NCBI GenBank assembly: GCA_964409295.1
Contig: CAYPCV010000139.1
Coordinates: 1 to 26,526 of the forward strand
Reading direction: 5' to 3'
Length of the DNA stretch: 26,526 nucleotides
Source of the DNA: UBA1140 sp964409295
GTDB taxonomy: Bacteria > Campylobacterota > Campylobacteria > Campylobacterales > Sulfurovaceae
In this document: one piece after another, positions 1-6,480 of the stretch
How the letters are laid out: the number at the start of each line of letters is the position of its first letter
Numbering within the stretch: position 1 is the first letter of the stretch
Program-made: the position numbers and the translations under genes
The notes under the pieces: model-generated
Databases searched by the model: none
The model's input: only the letters and a program-made list of their open reading frames with translations
What the model was told of the DNA's origin: nothing

Positions 1-21
1 AAAAAAACTATTGCGCAATAG
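1..21 (-). terminator. Palindrome with T-run at the left edge
   Basis: Bases 8-21 form a perfect 14-base palindrome (ctattgcgcaatag). Read on the minus strand it is followed directly by seven T residues (complement of bases 1-7). The resulting RNA would have a 5-bp stem with a GCGC loop and a U-tract, extendable by A-U pairs. It lies about 185 bases downstream of rplL, where rpoB would be expected next, so it may be an attenuator limiting read-through into rpoBC or a true operon end. The window ends before this can be decided. Confidence 0.45.
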
Positions 22-80
22 CTTATCACTACATCCAACATAGAGTCTCATATATAATGAATGATAATATTTTGATTTTG

Positions 81-132
81 TACTGTTACTAATGCAATAC
101 AAGAGTTATAATCTACTGTTACTAATGCAATA
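81..132. repeat. 19-bp direct repeat downstream of rplL
   Basis: The 19-mer tactgttactaatgcaata occurs at 81-99 and again at 114-132, with a 33-base period. Each copy is followed by one variable base and then aagag, so the similarity extends to about 25 bases. It lies in the non-coding stretch between rplL and the expected rpoB. No known element is recognised. Confidence 0.8.
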
Positions 133-159
133 GAAGAGAGATTTATTACTGTTTTTTAG

Positions 160-188
160 TTTTCAAGCGAAATAAATTCGCTTGAAAA
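160..188 (-). promoter_or_regulatory. rplL 3' hairpin (12-bp stem)
   Basis: A perfect inverted repeat, ttttcaagcgaa - 5-base loop - ttcgcttgaaaa, starts 18 bases after the rplL stop. On the minus strand it is followed by A-rich, not U-rich, sequence, so it is not a classical terminator in the rplL direction. In many bacteria the rplL-rpoB spacer carries an attenuator and an RNase processing hairpin. This stem is a candidate for such a processing or stabilising structure. Confidence 0.5.
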
Positions 189-206
189 GTGTAAGTTAAA
201 TAATAA

Positions 207-572
207 TTATTTAAGCTCACAAGATGCACCAGCATCTTCAATTTGTTTTTTAAGCTCTTCAGCTTCTTCTTTAGATACACCCTCTTTAAGAGTAGTAGGA
301 GCATCTTCAACAGCAGCTTTTGCTTCTTTAAGTCCAAGACCTGTAATAGCTCTTACAACTTTAATAGCATTAATTTTTTTAGCACCAGCATCTGTAAGAA
401 CAACATTAAATTCTGTTTGCTCTTCAACTGCTTCTGCTACTGCTCCACCAGCTACTACAGTAGCTTGTGCAGATACACCAAATTTTTCTTCAAATTCTTT
501 TACTAGCTCAGAAAGCTCTAATACTGACATGTTTGAGATAAATTCTAAAACATCTTCTTTAGTTGTTGCCAT
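207..572 (-). CDS. rplL: 50S ribosomal protein L7/L12
   Basis: This is the L7/L12 stalk protein, which dimerises on L10 and recruits translation GTPases such as EF-Tu and EF-G. The 121-aa length is normal. The N-terminal dimerisation segment (KEDVLEFI...) is followed by an Ala/Val-rich hinge at about residues 35-50 and the conserved C-terminal domain containing GLGLKEAKAAVEDAP. The start is placed at the ATG reading MATTKEDV, preceded by AAGGAATT; a TTG two codons upstream is rejected because it lies inside this ribosome-binding region and adds nothing conserved. It follows rplJ by 62 bases in the rplKAJL series. Confidence 0.96.
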   Translation of the reverse strand: MATTKEDVLEFISNMSVLELSELVKEFEEKFGVSAQATVVAGGAVAEAVEEQTEFNVVLTDAGAKKINAIKVVRAITGLGLKEAKAAVEDAPTTLKEGVSKEEAEELKKQIEDAGASCELK

Positions 573-634
573 TTTCAATTCCTTAAAATTATATATTTTT
601 AAATGATTCTATTTAATATTCGGGTATCCCGAAC

Positions 635-1120
635 CTACGCTTCTTCTTCAAGTTTTGTTGCTAAAGCACTCATACCAATGGTAAAGTTCTGTACTGGAGC
701 ATTCCAAACATTAAGTAACATACCAAGTAATTCATCTCTACCTGGAAGTTTAGCCATTGCTTCAATTGTTGCTAAGTCAGCAACTTTAGATTCAATTACT
801 CCAGATTTAATAGAAAAGTTATCTTTATTTGCAATAGCAGATTTATCAGCTACTTTACAAGTAGCAATCTGATCTTCTCCCCAAATAAAGATGTTTGTAT
901 TCGTTAATTCCATCTCTTCACAGTCTGCATTTTTAAGTGCAATTCCTGCTAAAGTGTTTTTAACAACACGTACTTGTACATCATTTTCTCGAGCTAATGC
1001 TCTTACACCTTCTAAAGCCTCTACTGTCATTCCTTTGTAATCACATACGATTACAGCACCTTGATCAGCAAAAGCAGTAGTAAGTTCATTTACAATGATT
1101 TCTTTTTCAATTCTAGTCAT
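635..1120 (-). CDS. rplJ: 50S ribosomal protein L10
   Basis: L10 forms the base of the ribosomal stalk and carries L7/L12 dimers on its C-terminal helix. At 161 aa it has the usual length. It opens with MTRIEKEIIVNEL and contains the typical Val/Lys-rich segment RVVKNTLAGIAL in the first half. An AGGAGAAAA ribosome-binding site precedes the ATG. It is preceded by a 197-base leader with strong hairpins (1153-1186 and 1275-1292). In many bacteria the L10-L12 complex represses its own synthesis through such a leader; that is likely but not shown here. Confidence 0.96.
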   Translation of the reverse strand: MTRIEKEIIVNELTTAFADQGAVIVCDYKGMTVEALEGVRALARENDVQVRVVKNTLAGIALKNADCEEMELTNTNIFIWGEDQIATCKVADKSAIANKDNFSIKSGVIESKVADLATIEAMAKLPGRDELLGMLLNVWNAPVQNFTIGMSALATKLEEEA

Positions 1121-1152
1121 TTTTTCTCCTTTCGACCTCTAAAAGGGTAAAC

Positions 1153-1186
1153 AAAAAGGTGTCAGACTCAAGTCTGACACCTTTTT
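1153..1186 (-). terminator. Attenuator-like terminator in the rplJ leader
   Basis: A perfect 16-bp inverted repeat (arms 1153-1168 and 1171-1186, inner sequence ggtgtcagact/agtctgacacc) ends in five T residues on the minus strand. It sits 33 bases upstream of the rplJ ATG. Taken alone it is a strong intrinsic terminator. Since rplJL must still be expressed, it probably acts as a regulated attenuator in the rplA-rplJ spacer. It is symmetrical, so it could also act on plus-strand transcripts. Confidence 0.7.
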
Positions 1187-1231
1187 ATTTAACAAACTTC
1201 TTTCAAAGTTTTCTATTAAGCTTTCGCCCCA

Positions 1232-1237
1232 ATTATC
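1232..1237 (-). promoter_or_regulatory. Possible rplJ -10 element (GATAAT)
   Basis: On the minus strand GATAAT lies inside the rplA-rplJ spacer, upstream of the 1153-1186 attenuator hairpin. No good -35 hexamer is present at 17 bases. Enteric bacteria carry a separate rplJ promoter in this spacer, which makes it worth noting, but the call is weak. Confidence 0.3.
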
Positions 1238-1274
1238 TTTAGTCTAGATTAGTTATGCTAAGCATAAAGGAAAA

Positions 1275-1292
1275 GGCATCATAAATGATGCC
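1275..1292 (-). terminator. Hairpin with U-rich tail after rplA
   Basis: An 8-bp perfect stem, ggcatcat/atgatgcc, with a 2-base loop is followed on the minus strand by TTTTCCTTT. It lies 25 bases after the rplA stop. A second small palindrome (1253-1267, ttatgct/agcataa) follows. Together they suggest partial termination after rplA, before the rplJ leader. Confidence 0.5.
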
Positions 1293-1317
1293 CTAAGCTT
1301 TAAGCTCTTATAAATTC

Positions 1318-2028
1318 TTACTTTGCTTTCATATCTAAAAGTTCAGTTGTATCAAGTGTTACAGCTGGACTCATAGTTAAAGACAATGCACCATTTAAGA
1401 TATATCTACCTTTAGCAGATGCTGGTTTAACTTTGTTAATAATTTGAACAAAAGTTTCTAAATTCTCTTTAATTTTATCAGCACCAAAACTTACTTTACC
1501 AATACCAGCATGGATGTTACCTTTTTTATCGGTTCTAAAGTTAACTTTTCCACCTTTAGCTTCAGTAACTGCTTTTGCAACGTCCATAGTTACTGTACCA
1601 GTTTTAGGGTTAGGCATTAAACCTTTTGGTCCTAAAATTCTAGCTACTTTTCCCAATGTTCCCATCATGTTTGGAGTTGCAATTACAGTATCAAAGTTAA
1701 TTACACCCTCTTTAATTTGCTCAATCAATTCGTCTGAACCAACCAAATCAGCACCAGCAGCTCTTGCTTCATCAGCTTTATCATCTTTAGCAAATACAGC
1801 TACTCTAACTGTTTTACCTGTACCATTTGGAAGTACTACTGACCCTCTAAGCATTTGGTCTGCATGTCTTGGATCAACATTTAAATTTAATGCAATCTCT
1901 ACAGTTTCATCAAATTTAGCTGATTTTAACTCAGCAAGAAGTGCTGTTGCTTCATCAACTGAATAGTTCTTTTCTACTTCTATTTTCTCTAAGAGCGCCG
2001 CTCTTTTTTTACTTACTTTTGTTGCCAT
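1318..2028 (-). CDS. rplA: 50S ribosomal protein L1
   Basis: L1 forms the mobile stalk near the E site and helps release deacylated tRNA. In several bacteria it also represses translation of the rplKA mRNA. The 236-aa length is normal. Diagnostic segments include GTGKTVRVAVF, the signature KVARILGPKGLMPNPKTGT in mid-protein, and the C-terminal NGALSLTMSP. The ATG is preceded by GGAGAAATA. It lies 84 bases downstream of rplK, as in the standard L11-L1-L10-L12 order. Confidence 0.97.
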   Translation of the reverse strand: MATKVSKKRAALLEKIEVEKNYSVDEATALLAELKSAKFDETVEIALNLNVDPRHADQMLRGSVVLPNGTGKTVRVAVFAKDDKADEARAAGADLVGSDELIEQIKEGVINFDTVIATPNMMGTLGKVARILGPKGLMPNPKTGTVTMDVAKAVTEAKGGKVNFRTDKKGNIHAGIGKVSFGADKIKENLETFVQIINKVKPASAKGRYILNGALSLTMSPAVTLDTTELLDMKAK

Positions 2029-2112
2029 TTATTTCTCCACGATATAAATCTCCCACTATTCCAGTGGTAATTAAAAACATCTAAATTTACTAGACGCTAA
2101 AAAAAGAATCAC

Positions 2113-2538
2113 TTAGTCAGCGATTTCCACACCCATACTTCTACAAGTTCCAGCTATAATTCTAGCAGCCATCTCTTTATCATCTGTATTCAAGTCAGAA
2201 ATTTTCATCTCAACAATCTCATTTATTTGAGCTGTTGTTAATGTCCCTACTTTATTCTTAAGTGGGTTATCTGAACCACTTTTAAGATTAGCTGCTTTCA
2301 AAATAAGTTCTGATGCAGGTGGTTGTTTTGTCTCAAATGTAAAAGATCTGTCTGCATAAACAGTAACAACAACTGGGATTTTAAATCCACTTTTGTCTCT
2401 AGTTCTTTCGTTAAATGCTTTACAGAACTCCATAATATTAACACCACGTTGACCAAGAGCTGGTCCTACTGGTGGCGATGGATTTGCAGCTCCAGCAGGA
2501 ATCATCATTTTGAACTTTTCAGTTACTTTTTTTGCCAT
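2113..2538 (-). CDS. rplK: 50S ribosomal protein L11
   Basis: L11 binds 23S rRNA at the GTPase-associated centre and is needed for RelA-dependent stringent signalling and for thiostrepton action. At 141 aa it is full length. The N-terminal domain has the Pro-rich AGAANPSPPVGPALGQRGVN motif, and the C-terminal RNA-binding domain has the typical AARIIAGTCRSMGVEI ending. An AAGGAGA ribosome-binding site precedes ATG by the usual distance. nusG lies upstream and rplA downstream on the same strand. Confidence 0.97.
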   Translation of the reverse strand: MAKKVTEKFKMMIPAGAANPSPPVGPALGQRGVNIMEFCKAFNERTRDKSGFKIPVVVTVYADRSFTFETKQPPASELILKAANLKSGSDNPLKNKVGTLTTAQINEIVEMKISDLNTDDKEMAARIIAGTCRSMGVEIAD

Positions 2539-2585
2539 AGTTGTCTCCTTAGATTAAATAGTCGTTTATTTATATAAATAAAAAC

Positions 2586-2619
2586 TTCAGTAATAAAAAC
2601 CTCTATTTTTATTACTGAA
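2586..2619 (-). terminator. Hairpin between nusG and rplK
   Basis: Perfect 14-bp arms (2586-2599 and 2606-2619) with a 6-base loop are followed on the minus strand by GTTTTTATTT. This looks like an intrinsic terminator or attenuator placed between nusG and rplK. A second stem, ggtagc/gctacc at 2632-2650, precedes it. The pair forms a structured leader for rplKA. L1 or L11 autoregulation would fit the position but no L1-site consensus was confirmed. Confidence 0.5.
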
Positions 2620-2668
2620 ACTTAGATGGATGGTAGCCGACAAAGCTACCTAAAAAATATTAAATATA

Positions 2669-3199
2669 TTATAGAATTTTTTCTACCTGAGTATAAAGAA
2701 TCTCCACAGGTGTATTTCGTCCAAAAATTGAAACATTTAATTTTAATTTTCCATGGTCAAGGTCATACTCTTCTACCATTCCTGTAAAGTTCGAGAATGG
2801 ACCATCAACGATACGAACCATCTCTCCATTTTCAAAGTCAACTTTAGGTCGCGGAGCTGATTTTTTATCCATCTTGTCCAAAATAACTTTAATATCGGCA
2901 GATGTAAGAGGTGTTGCTGTTTTACCTTCCCCAATAAAACGAGAAACACGAGGCAAAGATTGAACTTTATGCCAAAGGTCTGTATCTAAATCAACATGAG
3001 CGAAAACATATCCAGAGTAAAGCACACGCTCTGTAATCTTTTTTTCTCCATTCTTAACCTCGATAACCTCTTCAGTAGGAACAATAATCTTCTCTACTTT
3101 CTCTTCAATACCGTTCTCTACTGCTAAAAGTTCTATACCTTTTTTTACAGACTGTTCAGACCCTGAATATACCTGAATTGCGTACCATTGTAATGCCAT
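2669..3199 (-). CDS. nusG: Transcription elongation/antitermination factor NusG
   Basis: NusG binds RNA polymerase, suppresses pausing, and links polymerase to Rho or to ribosomal protein S10. The protein is 176 aa from MALQWYAIQVYSG, matching the usual N-terminal NGN domain start (WYaiQvySG). The C-terminal KOW domain is visible as MVRIVDGPFSNFTGMV. A TTG four codons upstream would overlap the secE stop and is less likely than this ATG, which starts 4 bases after the secE stop and so suggests translational coupling. No strong Shine-Dalgarno is visible, which also fits coupling. Confidence 0.95.
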   Translation of the reverse strand: MALQWYAIQVYSGSEQSVKKGIELLAVENGIEEKVEKIIVPTEEVIEVKNGEKKITERVLYSGYVFAHVDLDTDLWHKVQSLPRVSRFIGEGKTATPLTSADIKVILDKMDKKSAPRPKVDFENGEMVRIVDGPFSNFTGMVEEYDLDHGKLKLNVSIFGRNTPVEILYTQVEKIL

Positions 3200-3203
3200 A
3201 CGA

Positions 3204-3386
3204 TTAACCAACTACTGCTGTTACAATAGATGACATTAATAAGTCAACAAGTGCTAAAAAAATTGATATAACGGTTACGACTAGAAAAACAGCGAAGAAT
3301 GCTTGTCTTATTTGTGTTTTTGTCGGAAATATAACTTTTTGAATCTCTTCTTTAACGTGTGCAAAATATGTTGTTAATTTTTCCAT
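3204..3386 (-). CDS. secE: Preprotein translocase subunit SecE
   Basis: SecE is the small clamp subunit of the SecYEG inner-membrane channel. This is the short, single-transmembrane form (60 aa) common outside enterics. An amphipathic N-terminal segment contains the conserved KVIFPTK motif (usually KVxWPT) and is followed by one hydrophobic helix at about residues 28-57. An AAAGGTAA ribosome-binding site precedes the ATG. The stop is 4 bases before the nusG start. It lies directly downstream of tRNA-Trp. Confidence 0.94.
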   Translation of the reverse strand: MEKLTTYFAHVKEEIQKVIFPTKTQIRQAFFAVFLVVTVISIFLALVDLLMSSIVTAVVG

Positions 3387-3405
3387 TGTAATTACCTTTT
3401 AATTG

Positions 3406-3481
3406 TGGCAGGCCAAGAGGGACTCGAACCCCCGGCACCTGGTTTTGGAGACCAGTGCTCTACCAACTGAGCTATTGGCCT
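3406..3481 (-). tRNA. tRNA-Trp (anticodon CCA)
   Basis: A complete 76-base cloverleaf on the minus strand. The acceptor arms aggccaa/ttggcct pair fully, the D arm has agctcagttggtagagc, the anticodon loop reads ctCCAaa, the T arm has ggttcgagtcc, and the 3' end GCCA is encoded. It sits between rpmG and secE, its usual place in this phylum. Confidence 0.97.
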
Positions 3482-3489
3482 AAGAATAA

Positions 3490-3509
3490 GAGAGGAAAAA
3501 GTTCCTCTC
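3490..3509 (-). promoter_or_regulatory. Hairpin between rpmG and tRNA-Trp
   Basis: An 8-bp stem, gagaggaa/ttcctctc, with a 4-base loop lies just 5' of tRNA-Trp in the transcript. The sequence after it on the minus strand is only weakly U-rich (TTATTCTTA), so a processing signal for releasing the tRNA is as likely as a terminator. Confidence 0.4.
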
Positions 3510-3532
3510 AAAAAAAGTAAAAGAAAAAACTG

Positions 3533-3685
3533 TTACAGTTTCATCTCTTTATGTGTAGTATGACACTTACACCACTTACAGTATTTCTTTAAAGCAAGTT
3601 TTTCTGTAGTGTTTCTTTTGTTCTTAGTGGTGTGATAGTTACGTCTTGTACATTTCTCACAACCTAAGTGAATTGTTTCTCTCAT
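3533..3685 (-). CDS. rpmG: 50S ribosomal protein L33 (zinc-binding type)
   Basis: A 50-aa protein, read directly from the minus strand: it starts MRETIHLGCEKC and ends CHTTHKEMKL. It belongs to the large ribosomal subunit near the E site. Two CxxC pairs (CEKC at residues 9-12 and CKWC at 36-39) mark the C+ zinc-binding form of L33. The ATG is preceded by GGAGAAATTA. It lies between tuf and tRNA-Trp. The length and Lys/Arg content fit the family exactly. Confidence 0.95.
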   Translation of the reverse strand: MRETIHLGCEKCTRRNYHTTKNKRNTTEKLALKKYCKWCKCHTTHKEMKL

Positions 3686-3736
3686 TAATTTCTCCTAAAG
3701 AACGTAGAAAAGAGTTAAACTCTTTTCTAATTTTTT

Positions 3737-4945
3737 CTATGCAATGATTTCAGCAACAACACCAGCACCAACAGTTCTACCACCTTCACGGATAGCAAAC
3801 TTAGTACCTTGCTCAAGAGCAACTGGGTTGATAAGCTCAACAGTAATCGTAACATTATCTCCAGGCATAACCATCTCAACGCCATCGCCAAGAGTAATTG
3901 AACCAGTAACATCTGTTGTTCTTACATAAAACTGTGGTCTATAGTTATTAAAGAATGTAGTGTGTCTACCACCCTCTTCTTTTTTAAGAATATACACTTC
4001 AGCTGTAAATTTAGTATGAGGAGTAATTGAGTTTGGCTTACAAAGAACCATACCTCTTTCAACTGCATTTTTATCAATACCTCTGATAAGAACACCACAG
4101 TTATCTCCAGCTAAACCACAATCCATCTCTTTACGGAACATCTCAACACCAGTTACAGTTGTAGATTGGTTGTCTCTAATTCCAACGATTTCAACAGCAT
4201 CTCCAACACAAACTTGACCTCTATCAATTTTACCAGTTACAACAGTACCACGACCTTGAATTGTAAAGATATCTTCGATTGGCATAAGGAAATCTTTATC
4301 AGTTTCTCTTACTGGCTCAGGAATGTAATCATCAACAGCAGCCATAAGCTCAATGATTTTATCTGACCACTCACCAAGTTTACCAGCTTTAGCCTCTTCA
4401 AGTGCTTGGAATGCAGAACCAGCTACGATTGGAGTATCATCACCTGGGAAATCGTACTCAGAAAGAAGTTCTCTAACTTCCATCTCTACTAGTTCTAACA
4501 TCTCTTCTTTATCTTCATCGTCAAGTTGATCTTCTTTATTCAAGAAAATAACGATATATGGTACACCAACTTGTTTAGAAAGAAGGATATGCTCTCTAGT
4601 TTGAGCCATTGGTCCATCAGTAGATGCGATAACAAGAATAGCACCATCCATTTGAGCAGCACCAGTAATCATGTTTTTAACATAATCGGCGTGACCTGGA
4701 CAATCTACGTGAGCATAGTGTCTATTTTCTGTTTCATACTCAACATGAGAAGTAGCAATGGTAATTCCTCTTTCTCTCTCTTCTGGAGCATTATCAATTG
4801 CATCATAATCCATAAAAGCTGAATTATTTTTTGTTGCAAGTACAGCTGTAATAGCAGCTGTTAATGTAGTTTTACCATGATCGACGTGACCAATTGTACC
4901 GATGTTAACATGCGGTTTGGTTCGTTCAAATTTTTCTTTAGCCAT
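3737..4945 (-). CDS. tuf: Translation elongation factor EF-Tu
   Basis: EF-Tu is the GTPase that delivers aminoacyl-tRNA to the ribosome. The 402-aa protein is full length. G1 motif GHVDHGKT lies at about residues 19-26, switch I has ERGITIATSHVEYE, G3 is DCPGHADYVKNM, and G4 is NKED (usually NKxD). Domains 2 and 3 are intact, with the characteristic ending AIREGGRTVGAGVV. The start has an AGGAG ribosome-binding site 6 bases upstream. It follows a tRNA gene cluster and precedes rpmG. It has its own candidate promoter at 4983-4991 and a structured leader at 5025-5077. Whether another tuf copy exists elsewhere cannot be told. Confidence 0.98.
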   Translation of the reverse strand: MAKEKFERTKPHVNIGTIGHVDHGKTTLTAAITAVLATKNNSAFMDYDAIDNAPEERERGITIATSHVEYETENRHYAHVDCPGHADYVKNMITGAAQMDGAILVIASTDGPMAQTREHILLSKQVGVPYIVIFLNKEDQLDDEDKEEMLELVEMEVRELLSEYDFPGDDTPIVAGSAFQALEEAKAGKLGEWSDKIIELMAAVDDYIPEPVRETDKDFLMPIEDIFTIQGRGTVVTGKIDRGQVCVGDAVEIVGIRDNQSTTVTGVEMFRKEMDCGLAGDNCGVLIRGIDKNAVERGMVLCKPNSITPHTKFTAEVYILKKEEGGRHTTFFNNYRPQFYVRTTDVTGSITLGDGVEMVMPGDNVTITVELINPVALEQGTKFAIREGGRTVGAGVVAEIIA

Positions 4946-4982
4946 CTCTGTCTCCTAAGTTTAATTATTAAAAATTTTCGAC

Positions 4983-4991
4983 ATTATATCA
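4983..4991 (-). promoter_or_regulatory. Candidate tuf promoter (extended -10)
   Basis: Minus-strand TGATATAAT is an extended -10 element about 40 bases upstream of the tuf start codon. The -35 region is poor, which is common in this phylum. It would allow tuf expression independent of the upstream tRNA promoter. Confidence 0.45.
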
Positions 4992-5024
4992 AAAAGTTTT
5001 TTATATTGCTTTAATTACCAACAA

Positions 5025-5077
5025 TATGGACAAAACTATTGTAAACTTTGTCATAAAGTACAACACTTTTGTCCATA
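5025..5077 (-). promoter_or_regulatory. Long inverted repeat in the tRNA-Thr/tuf spacer
   Basis: Perfect 11-bp arms tatggacaaaa (5025-5035) and ttttgtccata (5067-5077) enclose a second nested stem (ttgt..acttt / aaagt..acaa). In the transcript this makes one long hairpin starting 7 bases after the 3' end of tRNA-Thr(GGU). It may be a processing site separating the tRNA from the tuf mRNA, or a tuf leader structure. No U-tract follows. Confidence 0.5.
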
Positions 5078-5084
5078 ATCATGG

Positions 5085-5159
<75 letters not shown>

Positions 5160-5288
5160 ATATTTTTTAAATAATTTTTTAAATTATTATGTTTTATTAG
5201 TGTAAAAATTATGAGTATTTGTTGTTGTAAGTAATGTGAAGTGAATAAAAAATAAATTTCACATCAGCTCCCAAATTATGCAATACCA

Positions 5289-5365
<77 letters not shown>

Positions 5366-5388
5366 ATCTAAAATATTGATTATTAACA

Positions 5389-5473
5389 TGGTGGTGGGTG
5401 AAGGATTCGAACCTTCGAAGACGTAGTCAGCGGATTTACAATCCGCCCTCGTTGGCCACTTGAGTAACCCACC
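5389..5473 (-). tRNA. tRNA-Tyr (anticodon GUA)
   Basis: An 85-base class II tRNA with a long variable arm on the minus strand. The acceptor arms are ggtgggt/acccacc, the anticodon loop is ttGTAaa within a gcgga/tccgc stem, and CCA is encoded. It lies 23 bases upstream of tRNA-Gly in the transcript. Confidence 0.96.
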
Positions 5474-5519
5474 TTAGTCATTGTTAAATAATTTTTGGTC
5501 AAACACTGATAAAATTTAA

Positions 5520-5596
5520 TGGAGCTGATGAAGGGACTCGAACCCCCGACCTGCTGATTACAAATCAGCTGCTCTAGCCAACTGAGCTACATCAGC
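5520..5596 (-). tRNA. tRNA-Thr (anticodon UGU)
   Basis: A 77-base cloverleaf on the minus strand. The acceptor arms are gctgatg/catcagc, the anticodon loop is ttTGTaa, and CCA is encoded. It is the first gene of the tRNA-tuf transcript, starting about 30 bases downstream of the consensus promoter. Confidence 0.96.
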
Positions 5597-5632
5597 ACCA
5601 TTCATTTAAAGTCATTCTTTAAATGGAGTCGC

Positions 5633-5661
5633 ATTATAGACAAAAAGTAAATCTATGTCAA
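5633..5661 (-). promoter_or_regulatory. Consensus sigma-70 promoter of the tRNA-tuf operon
   Basis: On the minus strand TTGACA (5661-5656), a 17-base spacer and TATAAT (5638-5633) match the sigma-70 consensus exactly. The discriminator that follows is GCGACTCC, GC-rich in an otherwise A/T-rich region. That combination is typical of stable-RNA promoters under stringent (ppGpp) control. It drives tRNA-Thr(UGU) and the genes behind it. Confidence 0.85.
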
Positions 5662-5697
5662 GGCTTTTTATAAAAAAAATGAAAATTCTTTAAAATT

Positions 5698-5706
5698 TGC
5701 TATAAT
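5698..5706 (+). promoter_or_regulatory. yaaA promoter (extended -10)
   Basis: TTGCTATAAT, with TATAAT at 5701-5706, is an extended -10 element 22 bases upstream of the yaaA ATG. The upstream region is T/A-rich with no clear -35. It diverges from the tRNA operon promoter about 40 bases away. Confidence 0.6.
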
Positions 5707-5728
5707 CCACTAAAAACAAGGCTTTTTC

Positions 5729-6463
5729 ATGAAAATTCTTCTCGCTCCTAGTGAAACTAAAACAAAAGGTGGAAACAATAATTTTAACTTAGACTCGCTA
5801 TTATTTAAAAGCTTAAGCTCTACAAGAAAACAACTTCTTCATAAATACATCAATATTTTACAAAAAAATGATTTTTCTGAACTCTCCAGAATGTTTGGAC
5901 TAAAAAAAGAGCATGACGTTAACTATCACAATAGAGATATTATTCATGAACTAACCATAAAAGCAATAGAGCGTTATACAGGAGTTGCTTTTGATTATTT
6001 CAACTACAAAAGTTTAGAAAAAGATTCTAAAGAATATATTGATAAGAATGTTATATTATGCTCTAATCTTTTTGGATTTCTTCGTGCCGATGACTTAATT
6101 CCAGAGTATCGACTGAAACAAGGCGAAGCCGTAGGAGAGTTAAAGCCTGAAAAACTTTATAAAGAACAAAGCTACTTAATGGAGGAATATCTAAAAGATG
6201 AAGATATTTTAGATTTACGTGCAGGATTTTATGATAAGTTTTACAAACCCACTAAAAATTATACGACGTTAAAATTTATAAAAGAAGGAAAAGTAGTTAG
6301 TCATTGGGCGAAAGCATATAGAGGTTTGGTATTACGTGAAATTGCAAAAGTAAAAATAGATACTATCGAAGAGTTTATGAATCTATCAATAGAAAACCTT
6401 TCTATTGATGAGATTCAGACAAAAAAAAATAAAACAGAGATTATTTATACCATAGATAATTAG
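5729..6463 (+). CDS. yaaA: YaaA family (DUF328) peroxide-stress protein
   Basis: This is a YaaA-family protein of 244 aa, close to the family's usual length. In E. coli YaaA lowers free iron and protects DNA and proteins during hydrogen peroxide stress; the structure is a DNA-binding fold. Family features seen are the N-terminal KILLAPSETK, a central FLRADDLIPEYRL segment, LRAGFYDKFYKPTK, and the C-terminal SHWAKAYRGLVLREIAK. The C-terminal 35 residues are Lys/Glu/Ile-rich and variable. The ATG follows a weak AAGG site and a good extended -10. It converges with murE, with only 17 bases between the stops. Confidence 0.88.
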   Translation: MKILLAPSETKTKGGNNNFNLDSLLFKSLSSTRKQLLHKYINILQKNDFSELSRMFGLKKEHDVNYHNRDIIHELTIKAIERYTGVAFDYFNYKSLEKDSKEYIDKNVILCSNLFGFLRADDLIPEYRLKQGEAVGELKPEKLYKEQSYLMEEYLKDEDILDLRAGFYDKFYKPTKNYTTLKFIKEGKVVSHWAKAYRGLVLREIAKVKIDTIEEFMNLSIENLSIDEIQTKKNKTEIIYTIDN

Positions 6464-6464
6464 A

Positions 6465-6480
6465 GGTCGATATGTCGACC
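6465..6480. terminator. Small hairpin between convergent yaaA and murE
   Basis: A 6-bp stem, ggtcga/tcgacc, with a 4-base loop fills the 17-base gap between the two stop codons. The flanks are only moderately U-rich on both strands (CTATTTCT on plus, TCTAATT on minus). It could act as a weak bidirectional terminator. Confidence 0.4.

Noticed and set aside
573..578. Earlier TTG start for rplL
   Set aside because: It falls in the ribosome-binding region; the ATG two codons later gives the standard N-terminus.
3200..3211. TTG start of nusG overlapping the secE stop
   Set aside because: The extra four residues are not part of the NusG family; the ATG at 3199 gives the conserved WYAIQVYSG start.
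3727..3912. Small Leu-rich frame overlapping the 3' end of tuf
   Set aside because: It is a shadow of tuf in another frame, with composition typical of frame shift and no ribosome-binding site.
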